A stretch of 64,000 bases of DNA from NCBI GenBank assembly GCA_030407315.1, contig JALQPE010002030.1, positions 1 through 64,000 on the forward strand, given 5' to 3'. The first letter of the stretch is position 1. The number at the start of each line of letters is the position of its first letter. This DNA comes from Asparagopsis taxiformis (taxonomy: Eukaryota; Rhodophyta; Florideophyceae; Bonnemaisoniales; Bonnemaisoniaceae). The position numbers were made by a program, and so were the translations under genes. Positions 34,640-44,027 of this stretch are shown here, in pieces. The notes beneath the pieces were generated by a model, which was not told the DNA's origin, did not search any database, and was given only the letters and a program-made list of their open reading frames with translations.

Positions 34640-36830
34640 GCTTGAGCGCATATAGACGTCCGGTGAATGACCAGCGCAATTGCATTGCTGGCGAGCCCAG
34701 AAATTCTAAAATTTCAGTCAGAAAAAAAATGCAAAAATACATCGATTTGGGCGGTCGAAAGTGCCGTACGGCACACCCCCATCTCAAAAACATGTTCACA
34801 TGTGCATGTTTTTGAGAATAGCCCAAAAAATAAAGCAATTCAGGACGTCCGCCGGACATAGGCTTGATTCTAATTTGGCCACAACGGCCCCAGAAGCTAC
34901 CAAGCGCCCCGAGCGGCCCCTCCCCGCTCACTTACCCACTCACGCCCATCTTGCAGAAACGTTCCTGCTGGCCTCATCCATGCCTTCACATCCACATCAT
35001 AATCCTCTGCTGAGCTGTTCACCTTGGACGCTCACTGGAAGTACTCGTCTTCGACGTCCGCCAATGCAGGACAACACCATGAATACTAAACCCACCGTGG
35101 ATCTCAGTCATCAACGGTGGGCGTCCTATAAATGACTGCTATAGAACCATTGCCCCAAGCCCTCCAGTTTGGACGCTCAGCCAACAGCGATTGCTGCTCT
35201 ACCTCCTTGGTCGTTCTCCGATGCATGTAAATGCGCCAAAGTACGACCGATGGGGCAGTCCAAACTTTTTGTACCAGTGCACGCCTAGGGATACCACAAG
35301 GTTCGTCATACACACACAAGACACAAACACACAAACAACCACGCACTGCAGCACCCAACTTTCGCATGCGTCAGTGATGTGCTGCTGCAGTGTGTATGCG
35401 CTGTGCGGTAGCAAGATTTCCATGCTTGCAGCCATTCACATCCAGACATCCAGCCGCCGACCAGGGAAGCCGTTTGCAGCCGATTCCCCCTTGTCTGCAT
35501 GGCATCTCGGTGCTGTCAACACTTGCTTAGTTGCTGCGATGCGAGCAAATGTGCAGCACTAGCCTAACTTGAAATGGACGTCCAGTGGAAGTCCGGCTCG
35601 GTTACATTGCTGGTCAGCCCTGAAATTCTAAAATGTTGGGCTGAGAAATAGCTGCAAAACTGTATCCATGTGCAATACTCGACCAACCTGAAATGGACGT
35701 CCGGTGAATGTCCAGCTCAATTGCATTGCTGGCGAGCCCAGAAATTCTAAAATTTCAGTCAGAAAAAAATTGCAAAATCATCGATTTGGGCGGTCGAAAG
35801 TGCCGTACGGCACACCCCCATCTCAAAAACATGTTCACATGTGCATGTTTTTGAGAATGGCTCAAAATTCAATTCAAATCAAGGTGTCTAATCTGGCCAC
35901 AACGGCCCCAGAAGAAGCCATCCGACGCCCCGAGCGGGGCCATCGCTGGCTTCTGTAAGCACCAACTGTAAGCAAAGCCACATCTCACGAAGGATCGATT
36001 CCAGGCTCAGGCTCAATACGCCAGGACGAAGTTTTGGTCCTTGTTTCGACATGCTCCCACCCCACTTTCTCACGACAAACACTGCTCATCCATCATGCTG
36101 CACATGCTACGTGCACTTCGTATGAGCAGTGGGCCCGCCTGCGTGGTTGCTGTAATGCGTAGATGTGAGCAGCATACGAACAACCCAGAATGGACGTCCG
36201 GTGGATGTCCGGCTCAATTGCATTGCTGGCGAGCCCAGAAATTCTAAAATTTCGGGCAGAAAAAAATTGTGAAAAATATCGATTTGGGCGGGTCGATTGT
36301 GCCGTACGGCAGACCCCCATCTCAAAAACATGTTCACATGTGCATGTTTTTGAGAATAGCCCAAATTTCAATTCAAATCAAGGTGTCTAATTTGGCCACA
36401 ACGGCCCCAGGAACCGGCTGCCGCCCCGACCGGGGTCATCACTGGCTTCTGTAAGCACCAACTGTAAGCCAAAATCGCGTCTTACGAAGGGTCGATTTCA
36501 GGCTCAACACGTCAGGGACAGGTCTTGGTCCTTGTTTCATCATGGTCCCGCCCTACTCTCTCACGATCAACCTGAAATGGACGTCCGGTGGATGTCCAGC
36601 TCGATTGCATTGCTGGCCAGCCCAGAAATTCTAAAATTTCCAAAAAATCAATTTGGTGGCTCAGCATCTCTGTGCAGAAAACTCTCGCACTCATTTCTGA
36701 TATACGTTTTGACGTGTTTTTTACTTTTAAGCATCAGGAAAGGCGTTACGGAAAATTGGGACTACGCCACTTGTGAGCCGCGTCGTCTGAGATAGCGAGT
36801 AGAGTTTGTTGTATAGTATTTATATTGTAT
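34640..36830 (-). repeat. Right arm of the 2.2-kb inverted repeat
   Basis: Reverse complement of 29,776-32,045 with small indels and scattered substitutions. The outer edge matches to agcgagtag.gtttgttgtatagt. Confidence 0.85.
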
Positions 36831-37361
36831 TCCAAATGTGCGTTCGAGACCTCGTTTGTAATGTTCTCGTGGTTTTGTGGGTATCAGTTTTGTGCTCACT
36901 TCTGGCAGCCCAATGGTGGAATGTGCCTGAGCGATCAATCATCACCGCTAGGTCACACATTTTGCTGGCAACGTGCGCTTGGAAGGACGAATGACCGCCG
37001 TGGGAGATGGATTTTCAATTAATTCATTTGAAATAATAAAATTATATTAACTGCGAACTTCATGGAATAAGTTTGTGCTTTACAGTGGATATTACAGGGA
37101 TCATTTAAGGGAAGCAAATGGATTGTGATATATATGATTATACCATTCCGATGTTCTCGATCCGGATCTCATCATTCGGGAGTTCAGAGACCATGGCTTG
37201 GGCCATTATTAATCTCAATACCGGCGATGATATGGAGTATGCACAGCAGGACTTAAGCTGACGTTGAAAGCTGTCCAGTCGACGCCGCAGGTTAACCTGT
37301 GGAATTCCACTTCTCCGCCGTCACTGGCTGAGGTTCTTTGGTCGTGTTTCCTTTGTTTGGT

Positions 37362-38760
37362 GTAGAGGATAGAACGACGGTGAGTATGCCAGTTTGGAGA
37401 GTATGCAGCGAGGGAAGCGTGTGTTTTGAGTCGTACTGTTGTCGTTGATGCGATATTGATTCATTAGAAGCTTCGTGAGTCATGGTTTGCATGTTGTGAA
37501 CCATGGGAGGCAGGTAAGTAAGTGAGTCTCGCGGGTGTGCAATAAGGGATGCATGGGTTTTTAGTCTGACTGTTCTGGTTCATTTTGATGTTGTATAGGT
37601 GGTGCAGGAATAGTGATGAAGTAAGGTAAGTTTCATTGAGCTGAAAGACGGGTTTCGCGATGAAATGGAATGCTGACTACATTTTTTCGTTGCACGATTT
37701 GTGAATTATTGGTTGTATTGTTTGTATGATGCAACGAGATGAAGAGGTTAAGTGCGTCCTGAGGGTATGAAGCGAGGGAAGTGTTTGTTTTAAATTTGAC
37801 TGTCGTCTTTTATGCAATATTTATTTATTGGGAGCTTAGTGAGTCATGGTGCATATTTGCTGAAGGGTGGAAGGGAGGTAGGCGAGCATTTGAGGGGTGC
37901 AGTGAGTGGAATGTGGGTTTTGAGTCTGACTGCTGTGGTTGATGTTGATTTTGTGTAGGTGATTCTGGAATGGTGATGACGGAAGGTAAGTTACATTGAG
38001 CGCCTAGTTAAGTTGCGCGAAGATATGGAATGCTGACTACATTTTTTTGTACAATTTTTGACTTATGGTTTCTATTGTGTGCAGGATACAACGAGGGTAA
38101 GTGAGTTCTGAGGGTATGCAGCGAGGGAAGCATGGGTTTTCAGTCCGACTGTTGTTGTTGATTTCGATTTTTTGTAGGTGATGCAGGAATGGTGATGACG
38201 GAAGGTAAGTTGCATTTAGCGCGCAGTCCGGTGGTGCGAAGATGCGGAATGTTGACTTCATTTGTTGGTTGTGAGATTTTCGACTTTTGGTCTGTATTGT
38301 GTGTAGAATGAAACGAGAGTAAGTGAGTTCTGAGGGTATGCATCGAGAGAAGTGTTTGTTTCGAATCTGACTATTGCAGTTAATGCGATATTTATTCATT
38401 GGAAGCTTATCCAGTCATGGTGCGTATTGTGTCGAGCGAAGGAAAGTGCGGAAGTTTTGAGAGTATGCTGAGAGGGACATGTGGGTTTTGAGTCCGACTG
38501 TTGTTGTTGATTTCGATTTTATGCAGGTGATGCTGGAATGGTGATGACAGAAGGTAAGTTTCATTGAGCGCCAAGACTTGTTTTGCGAAGATATGGACTG
38601 CTGACTTTGATTATTCATTGCAAGGTTTTTGCATCATGGTTTGTATTGTGTGTAGGATGGATGAGAGGTAAGTAAGGGATTTTCTAAGATATCTGGCGTG
38701 GTAAGCGTTGCTTTTGAATCTGACTGTTGGGGTTGATGTTGTGTATGTGATGCAGGAGTG
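37362..38760 (+). repeat. Array of 27-nt and 12-nt units bounded by splice-site-like sequences
   Basis: 27-nt units (GTGATGCAGGAATGGTGATG...) lie at 37,599-37,625, 37,959-37,985, 38,178-38,204 and 38,527-38,553. Each is preceded by a T-rich ...G(T/C)AG or TATAG and followed by GTAAGT. 12-nt units (GATACAACGAGG type) lie at 38,085-38,096, 38,307-38,318 and 38,656-38,667, preceded by TGTGYAG and followed by GTAAGT; an earlier one (37,368-37,379) is followed by GTGAGT. Both lengths are multiples of three, with 80-210 nt between units. The inverted sister copy at 60.9-61.3 kb keeps the same arrangement. Confidence 0.6.
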
Positions 38761-39104
38761 GTGAAGCAGGAACGGCAGGACTCAGGGAGAGTGAAGAAGG
38801 GATCTAGGAAGATGGGGAATGAAGCTGTGAGGTGTTTCTGGTATGTGTATATTTTCGGGCATACGATAGAAGTGAGAGTGGGTTTCAAGTCGTGTAAGAT
38901 TTTGCTGACCATGTTCGTGTTTCATGTCTTGATGATTTAATGGGCTGGGGTGGTGTCGAGGAAAGCGGGGATGGAATTGGGAAGGAGCAGATTTTTTGTA
39001 ATCTAGGTCGTGAGGGTTCTTGAAGTATGTGCGGATGGTGGTGCATGGCGTTCGGATGGTAGGGAGAACGCGATAGTGAGGGAGATGGGTGATCGACGGT
39101 ATGC

Positions 39105-39255
39105 TGACAGGTATTTTGTATTCTGGCTGGATACGTATTCCATATTCTAGCTGGATACATATTCCGTATCCTGGCTGGATACGTATTTCCTATTCTAACC
39201 GGGTATTTATTTCCTATTCTGACCAGATATGTATTTCCTATTCTAGAGAGACGTA
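39105..39255. repeat. Tandem repeat of about 25 bp
   Basis: Units of the form tattctrgctggatacgtattcc, five to six copies, degenerating to the right. Mirrored at 60,400-60,530 in the sister copy. Confidence 0.7.
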
Positions 39256-39369
39256 TTGTATACCAGCAGTTTCGTAAATGAGAGAATAAAATACGGTCCG
39301 ATATGGTCCCTCAATTTACCATCCGCTGTAATTTCTTCCCTCCCGGTTTTTGCTGATATATTGTATACT

Positions 39370-39630
39370 GAATGTCGGGTCCTAGGATCCCGCCAAACGT
39401 ACTAGAGAAACTGGATGTCGGGTCCTAGTACTCCGCCGAACGTACTAGAGAAAGTGGATGTCGGGTCCTAGTATTCCGCCGAACGTACTAGAGAAAGTGG
39501 ATGTCGGGTCCTAGGATCCCGCTGAATGTACTAGAGAAATTGGATGTCGGGTCCTAGTATTCCGCCGAACGTACTAGAGAAAGTGGATGTCGGGTCCTAG
39601 TATTCCGCCGAACGTACTAGAGAAAGTGGA
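39370..39630. repeat. 43-bp minisatellite near the transposon terminus
   Basis: Six copies of a 43-bp unit (tggatgtcgggtcctagtat ... cgtactagagaaag). The opening GGATGTC is a variant of the family GGACGTCC box, so these may be subterminal transposase-binding repeats. The sister copy (60,175-60,270) has about two. Confidence 0.85.
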
Positions 39631-39847
39631 CGTCCGCATCCAAAAAATTTTTATTTTTTTTCGGACGCGGACGTTCATTTGTTCTAGTAAATCTCGGGGC
39701 CGACTAGGACCCGTACTAGAGAGACTGGACGTCCGCGTCCACTTCCGAAAACACAGACGTGTTCAGCCCCGTTCGCGCGTCAGTTGCGCGGTGCATGCGA
39801 AGGCGTTCGTCGACTCGCGATGCGCGCGCTCGCGCGGCTAGGTGGCG

Positions 39848-42277
39848 TTATACGTGGGGCGTCGCCGCGTGCGGTCGCTTTCTACGATTGCGCGGTGACG
39901 TGGCGTCAACCTCGGTGTTGCGCGCAGTGTTTTCAGAGGCGGAGCGTCCGCGGTCGCGGCGGAAACGGGCAACGATGGGCGCGGGTAACGAGCTTTCGGG
40001 CTCCCAAGTGTCGTCGCGCGGAGAGAAGCCCTTCCAGCGTACACGGAATACGGGCGCGCCGGTGTCGTCGACACCTTCAGCCGTCAATTTGTCAATCATG
40101 AGCTCCCGCGTCCCATATCCTGCTTCAGGATTGACCTTGCGTGCGTCATCGCATACGCGTTCGTCACGTCGCGCTGCGTCGCTTGTGTCCTCCGCGTCAG
40201 TCGCCCCTTCTTCGCCGCTTGGCGTAACCGGCGCGCGCGTCGCGTTGCGCGGTGCTAGGCGAATACGGTCGGAGCTGACGAGTTCGGGCACGCCGTCGAT
40301 TATGATTTCGTAAGTGTGCCCGCGGCAGCTTGTGACCGGGAAGGGTCCCGACACGGGATAGTCCAACTTCGAAGGGCGCGTTCCGTCGTCGCGCTGCGTT
40401 CGTGTCGTCGCTCCCGCGCGAGTGTCCAGATATACTTGGTCGCCAACCTTGATGCTTTTGTTCACCGCGCGTGCGCCGCGGTCGAAGTCGCGTTTGTATC
40501 TCGCTTGCGCTTTCTTCAACGCGTTCGCGGCGCGCGCGTACGCGTCGGATAGCTTCGCGAGGAACTCCATGCGGAGGAACGGCGTGCTGCGAATCGTGTC
40601 GACCTGCTCTGTCCCCAGCGATACGGGGTAGCGCGTGAGCGTAAGTTCGAACGGCGACGTATTCGTCGAGCGGTGTATCACGCGGTTGTATGCGTACGCC
40701 AGCGCGTCTAGGTGCTCGTCCCAATTTTTTCGCTCTTCGTCGACGTAATGGCGCAGCGTCGCGACGATGGTGCGGTTCATGCGCTCGACTTGCCCGTTCG
40801 ACTGCGGGTGATAGGTAGTCGTGAATATGTTACGCGTTCCCATTAGCGCGCACGTTTCCTGAAACAGCTTCGAGCGGAACTGCGGTCCGTTATCTGAAAG
40901 TAGCGTGCGCGGCGGTCCGTAAACGAAGACCCAATCTCGGCAAAACGCTTTTGCGACGGCGAGCGCGGATACGCGTCCGAGCGCGATGAGTCGACAGAGC
41001 TTGCTGTAGCGATCGGCGATTACGAGTACGAAGCGGCGCTGGCGCGGGGTCTCGGGCAGCGGTCCCAGAATATCGATAGCGACGTCTTCGAGCGGGCGCG
41101 TAGCGGGGAATAGCTTCAGGGCGTTCGTATGGCGATATTGCGTAACGCGGTTGCGCGCGCACGCATCGCATTGTCTCACCGTGGTGTAGACGTCTACGCT
41201 CATCATCGGCCAGTAATACGCGCGTCGAATTGCGTCGTACATGCGTCGCGCGCCCGGGTGCCCTGCAGTTACCGCGTAATGGTTCGCTCGCAGAATACGT
41301 CCTTTTATCGCTTCGGGCACAACTATCTGCGTCGCGTCGTCGAGCGGAGCGGTCCTCATTAGTATCCCGTCGGGGGACAGATGGAAGCGCGAGCGCGGCG
41401 CGGTTTCGACGTCGCGTCTCGCGTTCTGGCAGAATTCGTCCGTCGCCTGTTCGCGAATCCACTCGTCAGTGGATACGGGCGGCTCGATACACGACCGAGT
41501 TGCCAGTAGGCAGGCCAAGCTCGGGTAGTATTCTGCGTAGTCGCATAGTAGCGCAGCGTCGGTTCGGTCGCATGCGTTCGCGTGCGGTTCGACGATGTTC
41601 GCGGCGCCGAAGCAGGGTATCTCGTCCGGTATTACCGTCTCGTCGCAGCTTCGCGTGGCCATTCGCGAGAGCGCGTCGGCGATAACGTGGCGTTTTCCCT
41701 TCTTGTACTCGACGTCGAATTCGAACTCGGCGAGTCGCAGTCGCCAGCGCGCGAGTCGTCCTTCCGCGGACGTCATGTTCAGGATCCAACGCAACGAATT
41801 ATGGTCGGTGCGAACCGTGAACTTTCGTCCTTCCAAATATGCGCGTAATAGCAAAACTGCCCATACGACCGCGAGGCATTCGCGTTCCGTCGTCGAATAG
41901 TTGCGCTCCGCGTCGTTAAGCGTGCGCGACCAGTATCCGACTGGATGTAGTACGTCGTCGTCCGCGTCTAGCTGAAGTAGCGCGCATCCGATTTGCCCTT
42001 GCGACGCGTCTGTATCGAGCACATACGGGTGTCCTTCGCGCGGTAGACGGAGGATTGGCGGAGACAACATCGCTTGTCGCAATGATTCGAACGCGCGCGT
42101 TTGCTCCGGCGTCGGCGCGGGTAAGTTGTCTCCTGGGCCTTCTTTAGCAACTGCGTAAGCGGCGCCGCGACGAACGCGAATTTCTCGACGAATCGGCGGT
42201 ATACGTTGCAAGTTCCTAGGAAACTTCGCAGCTGCGTCTTCGTCGTCGGGTACGTCGCATCGCGCAGCGCGTCGCAC
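39848..42277 (-). CDS. RNase H - integrase - chromodomain part of Pol, copy 2
   Basis: 809-aa frame; the family line starts near 42,130 (about residue 50), where it takes over from the RT frame by a one-base change. RNase H: YVLDTDASQGQIGCALL, NYSTTERECLAVVWAV, VRTDHNSLRWIL. Integrase: HHCC (HPGARRMYDAI ... VRQCDACAR), then DDE with VAIDILGPLP, LLSDNGPQFRS and YHPQSNGQVERMNRT. C-terminal chromodomain VFRVRWKGFSPRDDTWEPES and a basic tail. It is a long unbroken frame, so this half of Pol is probably recent. Acts in cDNA synthesis and chromatin-directed integration. Confidence 0.9.
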   Translation of the reverse strand: MRRAARCDVPDDEDAAAKFPRNLQRIPPIRREIRVRRGAAYAVAKEGPGDNLPAPTPEQTRAFESLRQAMLSPPILRLPREGHPYVLDTDASQGQIGCALLQLDADDDVLHPVGYWSRTLNDAERNYSTTERECLAVVWAVLLLRAYLEGRKFTVRTDHNSLRWILNMTSAEGRLARWRLRLAEFEFDVEYKKGKRHVIADALSRMATRSCDETVIPDEIPCFGAANIVEPHANACDRTDAALLCDYAEYYPSLACLLATRSCIEPPVSTDEWIREQATDEFCQNARRDVETAPRSRFHLSPDGILMRTAPLDDATQIVVPEAIKGRILRANHYAVTAGHPGARRMYDAIRRAYYWPMMSVDVYTTVRQCDACARNRVTQYRHTNALKLFPATRPLEDVAIDILGPLPETPRQRRFVLVIADRYSKLCRLIALGRVSALAVAKAFCRDWVFVYGPPRTLLSDNGPQFRSKLFQETCALMGTRNIFTTTYHPQSNGQVERMNRTIVATLRHYVDEERKNWDEHLDALAYAYNRVIHRSTNTSPFELTLTRYPVSLGTEQVDTIRSTPFLRMEFLAKLSDAYARAANALKKAQARYKRDFDRGARAVNKSIKVGDQVYLDTRAGATTRTQRDDGTRPSKLDYPVSGPFPVTSCRGHTYEIIIDGVPELVSSDRIRLAPRNATRAPVTPSGEEGATDAEDTSDAARRDERVCDDARKVNPEAGYGTRELMIDKLTAEGVDDTGAPVFRVRWKGFSPRDDTWEPESSLPAPIVARFRRDRGRSASENTARNTEVDATSPRNRRKRPHAATPHV

Positions 42278-43935
42278 TTCGTCGTCGGTACGGAGAGCTT
42301 CCCAGGCGAAATAGTATGTCCCAGGTAGTCCACCGAGCGCTTGAAGAACTCGGTCTTCGCGAATTTCAGCGAAACGCCTGCGCGTCCGAGGATTCCCAGT
42401 ATCTCGTCGACGTGGTGCACGTGCGCGTTTACGTCGGCGGAGAAGATGATTACGTCATCCAGGTAGACAAGGCAATGTTGCCACTTCACGTTCGCGAGCA
42501 AAATGTCGAGCGCGCGCTGAAACGTCGCGGGCGCGTTCGAAAGTCCGAAAGGCATGCGGCGGAAGCGGTACGTACCGACGTGCGACGTAAACGTAGTCTT
42601 ATCGCGGTCGGCGTGCGCTACTGGGATTTGCCAGTATCCCGAGTTGCAGTCCAGCGTAGTGAAAACTGTCGCGTTACCGAGCGAATCGACGCAATCGTCC
42701 ATGCGCGGAATCGGGTACGCGTCCTTCACGGTGGCGGCGTTCAAGCGGCGGTAGTCAATGCAGAAGCGGGAGGTCCCGTCCTTCTTAGGCACGACCACGA
42801 CCGGGCTCGCCCATTCCGACGTAGCGGGTTCGATTACTCCAGCGCGGAGCATCTTCTCCACTTGCGTACGGATAATTTCGCGCGACGCGTGTCCGGCGCG
42901 ATACGGCGGTTGGTTCACGGGGGTCGCCCCCGGAACCAGCTCGATGCGGTGCTCCGTCGCGTGAATGGCTCCCAGCGTGCCGCTCCACATGCGCTCATGC
43001 TTTCGTAGCATCTCGATAATTTCCGCGTGCAGGTCGTCGTCTACTCGCTCGTCGCGTAGCGTCGCGCGTAAGAGTTCTTCCCAAGGCGGCGTCGCGCTCG
43101 CAATTTCGTCGGTCTCGCGCGGGTCCGGCGGTGTCGTAACGTTGCGTCGCGTCGCGTCGTCGGGCGGTCGGTCTTGCGGGTCCGGCGCTTCCTGAGCGAC
43201 TTGTAGACACCCCACGGGGTTGGGCACGGCGGTGCCTACCTTCATGCCTTTGGGCAATACTTGTAGACGAGTGCCAGCGTTGTGTACCTGTACTCGGAAG
43301 GGTACATTCCTTCGAACCAGCGTCTCCCCGTTGGTTAAACGGAGTAGTTTCTGCGCGTAGAGGTTAGTCGCGGGAACTACGATGCAGCGCCCTTCAGCGC
43401 TCGTGGTAACGTCGATCGCTCGCGTCGCGTTCGGCGGAATCGATGTGCGGCGCGCAGCGCGAATAGGCGCGAAGCTTGTGGGTCGGGTCGTCTTCGCGGT
43501 CGGCGCGCGGCGCGGTTTCGTCGGCGTACGCGGAAGCATCGGGACGTGTTCGCCATAGCGGGTTCGCAACGCGCGCTGCGGTCCAGTGTAGATAATCTCG
43601 ACTACGCGGTCGATGAAGTCCGCTCCCAAGATACATGGGACGGATAAGCGTGGCATCACCAAGAAGGTTTGGAGATGCGCTCGGGCACCTAGAAAAACGC
43701 TAAGTCGCAGCGACGCGTTTGGCGCGAGGCGTCGTCCGTTCGCGTCGATAATCGCGCAGCGCAGCGTCGGCGGCGTAGCGTGACGCTTCCAGTCGGCGCC
43801 TAGTACGTTTTCGCGAATGAGGCTCGGGCCTGCGCCAGTATCAAGCACGGCGGTCACCGCGGTGGCCGTGCGTTGATTATACCCGACGCGGGTCTCGAGT
43901 TTGTAGTTCGCGGTAGGGGTCTGAAACAGGACCAC
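41968..43935 (-). CDS. Protease - reverse transcriptase part of Pol, copy 2
   Basis: 655-aa frame (the last about 50 residues are off-line after the frame change near 42,130). The aspartic protease site VLDTGAGPSLIRENVLG is at about residue 31. RT motifs in order: VVPKKDGTSRFCIDYRRLNA, TTLDCNSGYWQIPV, RFRRMPFGLSNAPATFQRAL, and the active site HCLVYLDDVIIFSAD. Then LRSFLGTCNVYRRFVEKFA. In copy 3 this unit begins with an ATG (52,274); here the equivalent codon is ACG, so it relies on read-through from Gag or is damaged. Confidence 0.88.
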   Translation of the reverse strand: MVLFQTPTANYKLETRVGYNQRTATAVTAVLDTGAGPSLIRENVLGADWKRHATPPTLRCAIIDANGRRLAPNASLRLSVFLGARAHLQTFLVMPRLSVPCILGADFIDRVVEIIYTGPQRALRTRYGEHVPMLPRTPTKPRRAPTAKTTRPTSFAPIRAARRTSIPPNATRAIDVTTSAEGRCIVVPATNLYAQKLLRLTNGETLVRRNVPFRVQVHNAGTRLQVLPKGMKVGTAVPNPVGCLQVAQEAPDPQDRPPDDATRRNVTTPPDPRETDEIASATPPWEELLRATLRDERVDDDLHAEIIEMLRKHERMWSGTLGAIHATEHRIELVPGATPVNQPPYRAGHASREIIRTQVEKMLRAGVIEPATSEWASPVVVVPKKDGTSRFCIDYRRLNAATVKDAYPIPRMDDCVDSLGNATVFTTLDCNSGYWQIPVAHADRDKTTFTSHVGTYRFRRMPFGLSNAPATFQRALDILLANVKWQHCLVYLDDVIIFSADVNAHVHHVDEILGILGRAGVSLKFAKTEFFKRSVDYLGHTISPGKLSVPTTKCDALRDATYPTTKTQLRSFLGTCNVYRRFVEKFAFVAAPLTQLLKKAQETTYPRRRRSKRARSNHCDKRCCLRQSSVYRAKDTRMCSIQTRRKGKSDARYFS

Positions 43936-44027
43936 TGTTTCGGGTGGTAACGGAGGCGGTTTTTCGCGCGGTGGTTGCGTCGTCGCGCGTCGCGTATCCG
44001 TTGAGTGAGGAGGAGCCGGCCCACCCG

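Larger units (their letters stand above)
28351..39759. mobile_element. Composite GGACGTCC-family element B with matching terminal sequences (11.4 kb)
   Basis: The left end 28,351 (CGTCTGTGTTCTCGG...) and right end 39,759 (reverse complement CGTCTGTGTTTTCGG...) are terminal inverted repeats of about 33 bp ending in GGACGTCC. From left to right it holds: a copy-A-type end with pyrimidine-rich tract (28,351-29,775); a 2.2-kb inverted-repeat arm; a 2.6-kb core; the second arm; and a right end like that of the KDZ element at 60-61.9 kb. The flanks (CCCCA at left, TGTTC at right) show no target duplication, so it may be two rearranged elements rather than one insertion. Confidence 0.6.
36831..39759 (-). 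repeat. KDZ-type transposon end, inverted copy of 60,051-61,900
   Basis: Aligns in reverse with the right side of the window: the terminus, the 43-bp repeats, the tattctg/ctggatacgta repeats, the splice-site-bounded array and the segment up to 36,832 (gttcgagacc against ggtctcgaa-type sequence at about 61,880). In the other copy this end leads into the KDZ transposase; here the gene is replaced by the inverted-repeat arm. Confidence 0.78.

Noticed and set aside
39370..39630. Regular repeats considered as a CRISPR array
   Set aside because: The whole 43-bp unit repeats without unique spacers, in a eukaryotic transposon end; it is a minisatellite.
28351..39759. Element B as one simple insertion with target duplication
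   Set aside because: The flanks (ACATACCCCA and TGTTCAGCCC) share no duplication of 2-10 bp and belong to different sequences, so only shared termini are claimed.
42316..43008. Long plus-strand ORF (230 aa) opposite the chromovirus RT, and its mirror at 59,184-59,960
   Set aside because: Antisense shadow of the GC-rich Pol gene; arginine-rich, no domain, present only because CpG-rich codons lack stops in the other frames.
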